Positions 15,451 to 23,937 of a stretch of 53,948 nucleotides of DNA are shown here, in pieces. Position 1 is the first letter of the stretch; each line of letters opens with the position of its first letter. This DNA is from CALXXL01 sp034926605 (lineage in GTDB: Bacteria > Verrucomicrobiota > Lentisphaeria > Victivallales > Victivallaceae): positions 1-53,948 of the forward strand of contig JAYFQV010000020.1 of assembly GCA_034926605.1 (NCBI GenBank), written 5' to 3'. The notes beneath the pieces were generated by a model, which was given only the letters and a program-made list of their open reading frames with translations, had not been told where the DNA came from and made no database searches. Both the position numbers and the translations under genes were made by a program.

Positions 15451-17483
15451 CCATATTCAAACGCCTGCTCCCGCCTGTGGCCGGAGTGTGGAGCCTGCTG
15501 GCCGGCCAGCTTGCGGCACTGCTTTGGACCGTATCGGTTCCGGCGGCGGCCGCGGTGCTGGCCGCCGGTGTTTTCACGGTGCGCAGTCGCACCGGCGCGT
15601 TGCTGCTGGTCGCGGGGCTGGCAATCGGAGTGGTTGGAGCCTGGCGGATTGCGCCGGAGCCGCCGCCGCTGAAGCCGGGAGGCGCGATACAGGCGCAGCT
15701 CCCCCTGCGGGTGCTGGACTATGGCGGCAACGGCGAGAGGATGCCCCGTTGCGTGGTAACCGGAGGCCGGTTTGCCGGGCGTGTCGTACTTTTGCGCCCG
15801 CCGCCGGAAACCGCATACCTGTATGGAGACGAGCTGGAGGCGGAAGGAACCCTGGCTGCCCCCGCCGCGCCGGTACGCATAAATTTCCTGGACGGATCCG
15901 GCAATATTTCGCATCGTGAGACCATGCCGCCGGACAGCTTCTCGGAATACATCGAACGCAACCGGGCGATCGGTGTTTTCTATGCAAAAGATGCTCGAAA
16001 AAGCGCCGAAGGCCGCGGGTTGTTTCACTTTCTGGCCGATATGCGGGAAAAAGCGGGAGCGCGCCTCGCCGCCGGACTGCCGGAATCTTCCGGCGAACTG
16101 GTGAACGCGGTGGTACTGGGCTTGCGCGGCCAACTCGATCCGGAGACCCATCGCGCGTTTCTGCGTGCCGGAGCGATTCATCTGTTCTCGGTTTCCGGTC
16201 TGCATGTGGGCATCGCCGCGCTGCTGGCTCTGGCGCTGTTCAGGCCGTTGCCGTGGCGGTACCGTGTATGGGTGGTGCTGGCGGCGGTGTGGGGTTACAC
16301 GCTACTGTGCGGACCGAAAGTTCCGGCGGTGCGCGCCGCGGTGATGATTTCGTGTTTTTCGGTATGCTCCACGTTTTTCATAACCGCCCGAAAGTTTTCG
16401 GTGCTGGGATTGGCGGCGGTTGTGGTGCTGGCGATCTATCCGGAATCTCCCTGCGACCCCGGATTTCAATACTCGTTCCTTATCACCGGATTCCTGCTGC
16501 TGATGGCCGAACAGGGCCGCAGCCTGTACCTGGCGGCAAACGAGCGGCGATTGTTCGCTCCCGGATTCGCCCGGCCGTCCGGCAACCGCAAGGCGCAGCT
16601 GACGGCGATGGCGGCGGCGGTGGCGATGATTTTCCTGGCCGGCCTGCCGCTGTCGCTGCGCTATCAGGGGCTGTTCACTCCGTGGGCGATGGCGGTCAAC
16701 CTGTTTCTGGCGGTCATCTCGCCGTTGATATTCGCACTGGCGGCGCTGAAATTGCTCCTCGCTTCCGCCGCCATACTGCTTGACGCGGCGGCCCTGTGTC
16801 TTAACAAGGCGGTGACGGCGGCGGCGGAGATGTTCGAACCGTCGGTGGCGCTCCGCCCCTCGGCATGGGCGGCGGCGGCGTTCATCGTTTTTCTGGCTCT
16901 GGCAGTGACAAGGCGCGGTCGTTGGCGGTGGACGGCCGCAACGGTTCCGGCGCTGCTGATGGTGTGGTGGTTTACCGGTCACTGGTTCCAACCGAAACTG
17001 GCGGTGGCGGCGCGCGGCGACGGTCCATCGTTCGCTTTGGTCGCCGACCCGGCGCGACAGGCGGCCTTCGCCTTGGGCTCGGCCGGATATGACCAGCTTT
17101 CGGCGGTAAAGGACTTCCTTGCAGAACGCGGCCTGCGAAGATTCGAAACGTTCACGCTGTTCGACCCTTCGAAGCAAACGGTGGAAAATCTCGCCATGCT
17201 CGAATATCCATCCGAGCTTTCCGCCGCCGGTATCCCCGCCGGAGCCGGGTTCCGCAAACCGGAGAAACCGCCGGCGTTCGACCCTTTGCGCTTTGAAAAA
17301 AGCCGCTGGATGCGCGGAAACGCGGTTTTCTCATTGCAAAACGGCCGGGAAATGCTAAATTATCGCGGCCGCATCATTTGGCTCGAGCGCGGGAAAGACG
17401 GCGCCGACCTTTTCGGTGCCGGTGATGGAAAAATCGAACTTTGGCGGTACCGAAACACGGAGCTGTTCGTCTATGAATTTTGA
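15447..17483 (+). CDS. comEC: ComEC/Rec2-type DNA-uptake channel with degenerate C-terminus
   Basis: This 678-aa membrane protein has the DUF4131-like N-terminal region, then the Competence domain (LRAGAIHLFSVSGLHVGIAA near residue 240) and roughly eight membrane helices to residue about 510. ComEC carries single-stranded DNA across the inner membrane. The last 170 residues occupy the place of the metallo-beta-lactamase domain, yet the metal motif HPHADH is absent: where it should be, after a conserved-looking FLAERGLRRFETFTL, the sequence is FDPSKQTVEN. The nuclease-like function is therefore probably lost. ATGA overlap upstream, 11-nt overlap downstream. Confidence 0.88.
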   Translation: MTIFKRLLPPVAGVWSLLAGQLAALLWTVSVPAAAAVLAAGVFTVRSRTGALLLVAGLAIGVVGAWRIAPEPPPLKPGGAIQAQLPLRVLDYGGNGERMPRCVVTGGRFAGRVVLLRPPPETAYLYGDELEAEGTLAAPAAPVRINFLDGSGNISHRETMPPDSFSEYIERNRAIGVFYAKDARKSAEGRGLFHFLADMREKAGARLAAGLPESSGELVNAVVLGLRGQLDPETHRAFLRAGAIHLFSVSGLHVGIAALLALALFRPLPWRYRVWVVLAAVWGYTLLCGPKVPAVRAAVMISCFSVCSTFFITARKFSVLGLAAVVVLAIYPESPCDPGFQYSFLITGFLLLMAEQGRSLYLAANERRLFAPGFARPSGNRKAQLTAMAAAVAMIFLAGLPLSLRYQGLFTPWAMAVNLFLAVISPLIFALAALKLLLASAAILLDAAALCLNKAVTAAAEMFEPSVALRPSAWAAAAFIVFLALAVTRRGRWRWTAATVPALLMVWWFTGHWFQPKLAVAARGDGPSFALVADPARQAAFALGSAGYDQLSAVKDFLAERGLRRFETFTLFDPSKQTVENLAMLEYPSELSAAGIPAGAGFRKPEKPPAFDPLRFEKSRWMRGNAVFSLQNGREMLNYRGRIIWLERGKDGADLFGAGDGKIELWRYRNTELFVYEF

Positions 17484-18672
17484 CAAGGTGATACTGAAGC
17501 CGGGGCGCGAAAAATCGCTGCTCCGCAAAGACCTTTGGGTGTATTCCGGCGCGGTGGAAACCCCGCCGTCCGCCGCCGGAAACGGCGACACCGTGGAGAT
17601 ATTTTCGCACGGCGGCAACTTCCTGGCCCGGGCCGCGTGGAGCCCGTCCTCCCAGATACGGCTCCGGGTGTGGAGTTTCGACCAGACCGAGGACGTTGAC
17701 TCGACGGATTTCTTCCGCCGCCGGGTGCGCACCGCGCTCGAACTGCGCCGTACCGCCGGGATACTGGACGCGACCGACGGTTACCGGCTGATCGCCGCCG
17801 AGGGCGACGCCCTTCCCGGCGCGGTGGTGGATATCTACGGCGATTTCGCGGTAGTCCAGCTCGCCAGCGCCGGCGCCGATCTACGCCGGTCGGAACTGAC
17901 GGCGGCCCTGCGCGAGGAGCTTCCCAACCTGCGCGGAATTTATGAACGCAGCGACCTTGCGGTACGCGGCAAGGAAGGCCTCCCGGAGCGTACCGGCACC
18001 ATATGGGGGGAGGTTCCGCCCTCGCCGGTGATTTTCCGCGAGCACAAGCTGATGTTCGCGGCCGACCCGCTCCACGGCCATAAGACCGGATTTTATTTTG
18101 ACCAGCGGGAAAACCGCCGCCTTGCCGGAAACTACGCCAGCAGCCGCCGGGTGCTGAACCTGTTCAGCTATACCGGCGGGTTCGGAGTCGCCTGCGCCGC
18201 GGGCGGTGCCGAACATGTCGAAAACGTGGACTCAAGCGCGCCGGCGCTTGAACTGGCCGCCGCCAACATGGAACTCAATCATATTCCGGCGGAACGCTAT
18301 ACGAATACCTGCGACAATGTGTTCGAACTGCTGCGCCGCTATGAGAAAGAAGGCCGCCGCTTCGACCTCATCGTGCTCGACCCCCCGAAACTGGCCGACT
18401 CCCAGCGCAATCTGATGAAAGGATGCCGCGCCTACAAGGAACTGGCTCTTCGGGCGTTCAAACTTCTTGAGAAAAATGGATTGCTGTTCACTTTCAGCTG
18501 CTCCGGGCTGGTGGACGCCCCGCTGTTCGCCAAGCTGACCAGCGACGGCGCATTGGACGCCGGAGCGGATGCCGCAATCCTTAAGCGCCTCGCCCAGGAC
18601 GCCGACCATCCGGTACGGCTCAACCATCCGGAAACCGAATACCTGAAAGGCCTTTTGGTGGCGAGGGTTTGA
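17473..18672 (+). CDS. Class I SAM-dependent rRNA methyltransferase (RlmI-like)
   Basis: The 399-aa protein has an N-terminal PUA-like domain (ILKPGREKSLLRKDLWVYSGAV), an EEHD-like middle segment and a Rossmann methyltransferase: HKTGFYFDQRENRR, NLFSYTGGFGV (SAM-binding) and DLIVLDPPKLADS (catalytic DPPK-type motif), then FTFSCSG. This is the RlmI family that makes m5C in 23S rRNA; RlmK/PUA-type relatives are possible. The true start is ATG 17473, within the comEC end; an upstream in-frame Met at 17416 would lengthen the overlap. Confidence 0.88.
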   Translation: MNFDKVILKPGREKSLLRKDLWVYSGAVETPPSAAGNGDTVEIFSHGGNFLARAAWSPSSQIRLRVWSFDQTEDVDSTDFFRRRVRTALELRRTAGILDATDGYRLIAAEGDALPGAVVDIYGDFAVVQLASAGADLRRSELTAALREELPNLRGIYERSDLAVRGKEGLPERTGTIWGEVPPSPVIFREHKLMFAADPLHGHKTGFYFDQRENRRLAGNYASSRRVLNLFSYTGGFGVACAAGGAEHVENVDSSAPALELAAANMELNHIPAERYTNTCDNVFELLRRYEKEGRRFDLIVLDPPKLADSQRNLMKGCRAYKELALRAFKLLEKNGLLFTFSCSGLVDAPLFAKLTSDGALDAGADAAILKRLAQDADHPVRLNHPETEYLKGLLVARV

Positions 18673-18724
18673 AAAAGCCCGGCGGTGGTGTTACATTAAT
18701 TATAATAAACAAGGTGAACAATAT

Positions 18725-19825
18725 ATGACATTGGACGAGCTTACAACTTTTGCGTCGGATTTCGGCTCCCGGCTGGCGGCGCTCAAAAACTATCTTAAAA
18801 TCGATGCCAGGCGCGAAGAGATGGTCGGGATCGAAGCGAAGATGGCCGCCCCCGACTTCTGGGACAACAAGGAAACCGCCCAGGAGCTTATGGCAAAACT
18901 CAGCTCCTGCCGCAGTCTGCTCGGCCCGTTCGACCGCCTTGCGGCGGAGTCTGACGACCTCGCGGTGCTGGCCGAACTTGCGGCCGACGATCTATCTCTG
19001 CTCGGCGAGGCCGATGCCGATGCGCATAAACTTGAGAAGCAACTGTCCGAGATCGAATTGTACAGCTTCCTGTCCGGAAAATTCGACCGCAATGACGCCT
19101 ACGTTTCAATCCACGCCGGCGCCGGTGGCACCGAGTCATGCGACTGGGCATCGATGCTGCTGCGCATGTATAGGCGTTATTTCGAACGTATGGACTGGAA
19201 GGAAGAGGTCATCGACATCCAGCCCGGCGACGAAGCCGGCATCAAAAGTGTGACATTGCGCGTGACCGGCGAATTCGTCTATGGCAGACTGCGCTCGGAA
19301 CGCGGCATCCACCGGCTGGTCCGCATTTCGCCGTTCGACAGCAATGCGCGCCGTCATACCAGTTTCGCCTCGGTGGACGAATTCCCGGAGTTCCCGGACG
19401 ACTGTGAAATCGAAGTCGATGAAAAAGATCTGCGCATCGACACCTATCGCTCGTCCGGCGCCGGCGGCCAGCATGTGAACACCACCGACTCCGCCGTGCG
19501 CATCACCCACCTGCCGACCGGCACCGTGGTCTGTTGCCAGAACGAGCGTTCGCAGCATAAGAACCGCGCCACCGCCATGAAAATGCTGAAAGCCAGACTG
19601 TTCCTGATCGCGGAAGAAAAGCGCCGGCAGGAGGCCGCCGGCATCCGCGGCGAACTTTCGGAAAACGGCTGGGGCAGCCAAATCCGCAGTTACGTGCTCC
19701 AGCCATACCAGATGGTGAAGGACCTGCGTACCGGTGCGGAGACCTCCAATACCTCAGGAGTGCTCGACGGCGACATCGATATGTTCATCGAAGCCTATCT
19801 GCGAGACCCGAAGTTCAATGTCTGA
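18725..19825 (+). CDS. prfB: Peptide chain release factor 2, no frameshift
   Basis: RF2 (366 aa) releases peptides at UGA and UAA. The stop-codon-reading tripeptide SPF is at 202-204 and the catalytic GGQ at 247-249. Most prfB genes have an in-frame UGA near codon 25 read through by a +1 shift. Here the corresponding stretch encodes NYLKIDARREEM in one continuous frame, with AAA ATC after CTT where CTT-TGA-C would be, so autoregulation by frameshift is absent. AAGGTGA precedes the ATG and a TATAAT (18698-18703) without a good -35 lies upstream. Confidence 0.95.
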   Translation: MTLDELTTFASDFGSRLAALKNYLKIDARREEMVGIEAKMAAPDFWDNKETAQELMAKLSSCRSLLGPFDRLAAESDDLAVLAELAADDLSLLGEADADAHKLEKQLSEIELYSFLSGKFDRNDAYVSIHAGAGGTESCDWASMLLRMYRRYFERMDWKEEVIDIQPGDEAGIKSVTLRVTGEFVYGRLRSERGIHRLVRISPFDSNARRHTSFASVDEFPEFPDDCEIEVDEKDLRIDTYRSSGAGGQHVNTTDSAVRITHLPTGTVVCCQNERSQHKNRATAMKMLKARLFLIAEEKRRQEAAGIRGELSENGWGSQIRSYVLQPYQMVKDLRTGAETSNTSGVLDGDIDMFIEAYLRDPKFNV

Positions 19826-20750
19826 AACTAAGAACAACCGCGTCGTCACGGTTGACGACCGCCAGCGCGGCATGATCGAGACCTACGGCCGCGACCGCGG
19901 CTGGGAATTTTCAGCCGCCCCCTATGCGTTCTGGAAAGCGAAGGCGGACGGTCTGTCGGTGGTTGCCTACGAGTCCGGCAAACTTACGGTGCAGGGCAAG
20001 AAATCCGGCGAGTTCATCGACTTCGTGCTCGAACCGGAAATAATCGGTTTCAGCGGACTCGAGACCCGGAATGCGGCGGAGGGCGGCGAACCGGTCAGCC
20101 TTCACGGCGGCATCGACGAATCCGGCAAGGGCGACTTCTTCGGCCCGCTGGTGATCGCCGGCGCCTGCGTGGACGCCGAAACCGCGCCACAACTGGCCGC
20201 GCTCGGGGTGCGTGACTCCAAACTTATAAAATCAACCGCCCAGATATACGCCATCGGCCCCCGCATCCGCGCGGTGCTCGACGGCCGCTACTCGGTGGTG
20301 GCGGTTGGCAACGAGGCCTACAACCGTCTCTACGCCAAGATCGGCAATCTTAACCGGCTGCTGGCGTGGGGACACGCCCGGGTGATCGAGAATCTGCTGG
20401 GCGCGGTACCGGATTGTCCCCGAATGCTGTCCGATAAATTCGGCGACGAAAACCTTATCCGCCGGGCGTTGATGGAAAAAGGGCGCACCATCGTATTGGA
20501 TCAGAAGGTACGGGCCGAATCCGACGTGGCGGTGGCCGCCGCCAGCATTCTGGCCCGCGAACGCTTCCTGCACGCCATGGACCAGCTTTCATCCGAAATG
20601 GGAATAACCCTGCCGCGCGGCGCCTCCGACGCGGTAAACCGCTGCGGCGAAGAGCTGGTTGCACGATTCGGACTTGACATTTTGCAAAAATGTGCTAAAC
20701 TTCATTTCAAGACGTATGAGTCGTTGAAAAACAAGCAGAAAGAATCATGA
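19818..20750 (+). CDS. rnhC: Ribonuclease HIII
   Basis: This 310-aa enzyme cuts RNA in RNA:DNA hybrids. An N-terminal TBP-like substrate-binding domain (about 1-90) distinguishes RNase HIII from HII. The catalytic domain begins with GGIDESGKGDFFGPLVIAGA (first Asp-Glu pair), followed by GVRDSKLI, LSDKFGDE and AESDVAVAAASILARE. It overlaps the prfB end by 8 nt; the upstream in-frame Met at 19734 lies within prfB. It ends in an ATGA overlap with the next gene. Confidence 0.93.
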   Translation: MSETKNNRVVTVDDRQRGMIETYGRDRGWEFSAAPYAFWKAKADGLSVVAYESGKLTVQGKKSGEFIDFVLEPEIIGFSGLETRNAAEGGEPVSLHGGIDESGKGDFFGPLVIAGACVDAETAPQLAALGVRDSKLIKSTAQIYAIGPRIRAVLDGRYSVVAVGNEAYNRLYAKIGNLNRLLAWGHARVIENLLGAVPDCPRMLSDKFGDENLIRRALMEKGRTIVLDQKVRAESDVAVAAASILARERFLHAMDQLSSEMGITLPRGASDAVNRCGEELVARFGLDILQKCAKLHFKTYESLKNKQKES

Positions 20751-21265
20751 GGTTTCTGACCGTCCGTTGGCCCTTCTATGCGTGCGCGGTCGCGTTCACG
20801 CTGATTTTTCTTGCCCAATTCTATCTTTTGGACCGTCCGGTCATGCTCAGGGACGGGTTCTCCACCGTCGCCGAATATGGCGAAAAAGCGGTAAGGAAAC
20901 ACGACCTTCGCAATCCGCCGCCGCTGAGTGACGCCTCCGGTCTGGTGATAGGCATCGTCGCAGGCGGGCTGCTGGGCGCGCTCTGCGACAAAAAATGCAA
21001 ACTGAAACTGCGGCCGCAACGCACCGGAATGTTCCAATCCGCATTCCTTGGCTTGGCCGGCGGATTTTTGGTGATGCTTGGCGCGTTGATCGCGGGGGAC
21101 ATGTTCCTGGGCGAAATCGCTTCGGCAATCCAGCTTTCGCGGGGAGCGTGGCTGTTTCTGGGCGCGGCGTTCGTCACCGCCGGAATTATCGCGGTGTTCG
21201 CGATGAATTCGCGCGAGCAGCGTAAAAAAGGAGCCGGACCGGGCGCCGGAAAGGAACAGCCATGA
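20747..21265 (+). CDS. YeeE/YedE-like membrane protein, N-terminal half
   Basis: This 172-aa protein has about four hydrophobic segments (13-28, 65-80, 97-115 and 133-152). GGFLVMLGALIAGDMFLGEI lines up with the YeeE/YedE (TsuA-type sulfur transport) signature in which a Gly-Cys pair follows the GA-R-hA-G stretch; here Cys is replaced by Asp. Cysteines are elsewhere (LCDKKCK). With the next gene it forms the two halves of a split transporter. Because the cysteines that relay thiosulfate in TsuA are missing, the cargo is uncertain. ATGA overlaps on both sides. Confidence 0.65.
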   Translation: MRFLTVRWPFYACAVAFTLIFLAQFYLLDRPVMLRDGFSTVAEYGEKAVRKHDLRNPPPLSDASGLVIGIVAGGLLGALCDKKCKLKLRPQRTGMFQSAFLGLAGGFLVMLGALIAGDMFLGEIASAIQLSRGAWLFLGAAFVTAGIIAVFAMNSREQRKKGAGPGAGKEQP

Positions 21266-21828
21266 CGCTCGAACCGCTGGCGCTTAACGGCAATATGGGG
21301 CTTGGGGTGTCGATTCTCATCGGCATCGCGTTCGGATTCACGCTGGTAAAATCCGACTTCGCATGGGATGACAGCTGCGTCAAATTCATGGCCCTGCGCA
21401 ACGGGCGACTGCTCAAAATACTTCTTATGACCTTTCTCTTCGGAATCGTGGCATTCCACTTCGCCAAGCGCTGCGGGCTGGTCAACTTTCAGTTGTCTCC
21501 GGCATATATGTATTCGGTTTTGCTTGGAGGGATCATTTCCGGGGCCGGCTTGGCGATAGGCGGTTTCTTCCCGGCCGGAGCGCTGGCTTCGCTGGGCGCC
21601 GGAAGGCTCTACGCATTGTGGATGATCGCCGGCATGGTGGCCGCCATGATCGCCAAAAGAGTGATGGAGCGCTTTATCGACCCGCCGTGGAACTGGGGGG
21701 AAGCGCTGCCGCTGCCACGGGTGGCGGGCGAGGCGTTCGGAATCGGCAACTGGGTATGGCCCATCGCGGCGGCACTGCTGGTGGCGATCGCCATCGTGCA
21801 TATTTTCCTGCCGGAAGACGATGATTAG
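21262..21828 (+). CDS. YeeE/YedE-like membrane protein, C-terminal half
   Basis: The 188-aa protein has about four to five membrane segments. GGIISGAGLAIGGFFPAGAL matches the second YeeE/YedE repeat, whose usual core is GG-Cys-Pro-x-G; Cys is replaced by Phe. MGLGVSILIGIAFGF at the N-terminus matches the start of a YeeE repeat. It should pair with the preceding gene in the inner membrane. As in its partner, the sulfur-relay cysteine is lost. Its final 8 nt overlap yraN. Confidence 0.68.
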   Translation: MTLEPLALNGNMGLGVSILIGIAFGFTLVKSDFAWDDSCVKFMALRNGRLLKILLMTFLFGIVAFHFAKRCGLVNFQLSPAYMYSVLLGGIISGAGLAIGGFFPAGALASLGAGRLYALWMIAGMVAAMIAKRVMERFIDPPWNWGEALPLPRVAGEAFGIGNWVWPIAAALLVAIAIVHIFLPEDDD

Positions 21829-22213
21829 CCAAAAGGCGCGAGCCGCCCATCTCAGACTCGGCAGGCGAGGCGAGCGCGTGGCTGCCAGGCTGCTGAAAAC
21901 TAAAGGCTTTGAAATATTGTCCCGCGACTGGCGCCGCGGTTCCGGCGAACTCGATATCGTTGCGCGCGACGGCGCCATGCTGGTGTTTGTGGAGGTCAAG
22001 ACCAAGCGGGCCGGATCGCGGTCGCGGCCGATGGAAAACCTTTCTCGCGCCCAGATTTCACGCATCCGGCGCGGAGCTGTAAAATATATTGCCTCCGTCG
22101 GACTCGACCACGAGACATTCTACCGGTTCGATCTGGTGGAGGTGGTGCTTTCACGCTGGCGGGCCAACGCGGTTTACCATCACGAGTACTGCTACCGGGC
22201 GGGAGGCCGTTAG
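21821..22213 (+). CDS. yraN: YraN/UPF0102 family nuclease-like protein
   Basis: The 130-aa product shows the UPF0102 pattern: LGRRGERVAARLLKTKGFEIL, then SGELDIVARDGAMLVFVEVKTK, which holds the E-x-D...E-V-K metal-site residues of a PD-(D/E)XK-like fold. In many bacteria this gene neighbours rnhB or rnhC, as here, so a role in nucleic-acid processing is plausible. Its stop overlaps by 4 nt the stop of the convergent dppA. Confidence 0.9.
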   Translation: MISQKARAAHLRLGRRGERVAARLLKTKGFEILSRDWRRGSGELDIVARDGAMLVFVEVKTKRAGSRSRPMENLSRAQISRIRRGAVKYIASVGLDHETFYRFDLVEVVLSRWRANAVYHHEYCYRAGGR

Positions 22214-22971
22214 CCCAGAAGCAGTCTTTCAAGGTTATCGCCGCTTTTCTCGAAAGTGCGGCCGTCGATGACCGTCGCACCGGCAAGCGGCACCGGGCAG
22301 CGTTCCACGTTCTCCCAGCGCAAAGTGACCGGATATTGGGGAACAAGCGGACGGATCCCACTTATTTTGGCAATGGCGGCAGCCGTGCAATCGGCGATCA
22401 TCCGGTGGGCCGCTACAAGCGGAAGAGTGTGCCCGGCATTGCATCCGAGCCCGGTTTTGACCCGGCACTTGACCGCCTCCGGAAGCCAATCTCCGGCCTC
22501 GGCACAGAGCTTGTCGTCACCGGAAATCATGATCACCGGCACGCCATATTCGCCGGCTATCATCGCGTCGATTCCGGCTTCTCCCACTTTCCTGCCGTTG
22601 TACCACATATTCTGTATGGTTTTGCTGCTGAAGGTATGCTCAAGTATTGCCCCCGGGGTTCCGGCCATCGCATGGTACCCCAGCAGGATCATCGCGTCAG
22701 AACCCTTGATCCCGGCAAAGCGGGTCAAGCCGGTGGCACCCTGCACCAGTTCGACGCGGGGATCGACTTCGCCGGGCCGCATATTGAACCCGGTGCTGTG
22801 GCCGTCGCGCACCACCACGGTTTCGGCGCCGGACTCGAAGCAGGCGGCGGCGCAGGCGTTGACGTCGGCGGTAAGCAGCTTGCGCCCCTCGTCTGCGAAC
22901 GGACCGCCGACAAATGTATCGCCGGTGACGCCAGAAACACCCTCCATATCGGCCATGATGTAAATTTTCAT
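22210..22971 (-). CDS. dppA: M55 D-aminopeptidase (DppA-like)
   Basis: This 253-aa zinc peptidase of family M55 has the motifs DMEGVSGV (metal site at the N-terminus), VVRDGHST, LLGYHAMAGT and LEHTFSSK, with late VAAHRM. Members remove D-amino acids from peptides, in line with recycling of cell-wall peptides, and form decamers in Bacillus. It begins directly after the upstream lipoprotein gene (0 nt gap), so the two are co-transcribed. Confidence 0.92.
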   Translation of the reverse strand: MKIYIMADMEGVSGVTGDTFVGGPFADEGRKLLTADVNACAAACFESGAETVVVRDGHSTGFNMRPGEVDPRVELVQGATGLTRFAGIKGSDAMILLGYHAMAGTPGAILEHTFSSKTIQNMWYNGRKVGEAGIDAMIAGEYGVPVIMISGDDKLCAEAGDWLPEAVKCRVKTGLGCNAGHTLPLVAAHRMIADCTAAAIAKISGIRPLVPQYPVTLRWENVERCPVPLAGATVIDGRTFEKSGDNLERLLLG

Positions 22972-23763
22972 TTAGTCCTCGCTGTCGGCGGCAGCGGCCT
23001 TAACCGGAAAGTCGGGAAGTTTGAAATCCTCATCGGTGATTGGCGCGTTCAGGCGGTACAATATCACGTCGCAATCCTCGGAGACGCCGTCCTGGGTGGT
23101 GGTGAAAAGATCTGGAACCACCACGTCGTCGTACACGGTATACTTCTGAATCTGCGCAACATACTCGCCGATGCCCTCGGCCTCGAACTGTACACGGCGG
23201 GTCAGAAACTTCTTCTGATCCACGAACACATCGTAGGGGTGTCCGGTACCGTCGGCATTTACATAACAACGCATCCAGTAGTAACGCACACCGTCGATAT
23301 CGCATTCAAAAATGTCTATGCGCGGAAATACCGAACTGTACGACGCCTCCGGATTGCCAAGGGTGACGAACCGCGAAAGCCGCTGCAGGGCCTTGTCCGT
23401 AACCGGAATGATCTCCTTATCGCGCCAATTGACGATATTCGCCTGATCGCCGGAGTAAATGATGGAAGCGATCATCTCCCGGTCGTAATACGTGTCTATG
23501 CGCATTTTATCGGGCTTCATGAAACGCACTTCCATCATCACCTTGACCTTGACCCATCCGGTGCTGAGAGTGGTGATCACCCGCTGGATATAAGTGTTGG
23601 CGTCGCAATAGTTTCCCTTGGGATCCATCGCCACTTTCATGCGAGCCTCGAGTTCGGGCACGGTAAGGTCGCTGGGCAATTGCTCGGGTTCGATCAGGCT
23701 TGAGCAGCCCGCGGCAAAAAGCAACAGCGATACAATAAAAAAACCAATAATCCGGCGGGTCAT
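22972..23763 (-). CDS. Lipoprotein, LolA/LolB-like
   Basis: The 263-aa product is a lipoprotein (lipobox FAAGC, Cys 20). The central part, RVITTLSTGWVKVKVMMEVRFMKPDKMRIDTYYDREMI split over successive strands, followed by a metal-free beta-rich body, is typical of the outer-membrane lipoprotein-sorting (LolA/LolB-like) fold with its long curved sheet. That would suggest lipid or lipoprotein handling in the periplasm, but the identity is too low to name it. Promoter and ribosome site are clear. Confidence 0.7.
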   Translation of the reverse strand: MTRRIIGFFIVSLLLFAAGCSSLIEPEQLPSDLTVPELEARMKVAMDPKGNYCDANTYIQRVITTLSTGWVKVKVMMEVRFMKPDKMRIDTYYDREMIASIIYSGDQANIVNWRDKEIIPVTDKALQRLSRFVTLGNPEASYSSVFPRIDIFECDIDGVRYYWMRCYVNADGTGHPYDVFVDQKKFLTRRVQFEAEGIGEYVAQIQKYTVYDDVVVPDLFTTTQDGVSEDCDVILYRLNAPITDEDFKLPDFPVKAAAADSED

Positions 23764-23803
23764 GGTGAAAAGATTCCTTTCGTTGCAATAGGATTCGAGT
23801 ATA

Positions 23804-23832
23804 AATATATCGCGACGCGCGTGTCATTACAA
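23804..23832 (-). promoter_or_regulatory. Promoter of the lipoprotein-dppA operon
   Basis: Minus-strand TTGTAA (23832-23827), 17-bp spacer, TATATT (23809-23804). The predicted start near 23797 gives a 34-nt leader with AAAGGAA. The opposite topA promoter in 23833-23937 is not clear: TTGACT at 23873-23878 lacks a well-spaced -10. Confidence 0.7.
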
Positions 23833-23937
23833 TCGGTTTTACCACAATTTTCGTTTTTTTTAGCGCCCCGCGCTTGACTTAACCGCGAATGCGAGGCAAG
23901 GTAAATAGAACTTTAAAATCAAATTGCGAGTCATATT

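Noticed and set aside
18725..18830. Programmed frameshift in prfB
   Set aside because: Checked for CTT-TGA-C near codon 25; the frame is continuous without it.
22336..23703. 455-codon plus-strand frame
   Set aside because: Antisense across both dppA and the lipoprotein gene, each with proper motifs and starts.
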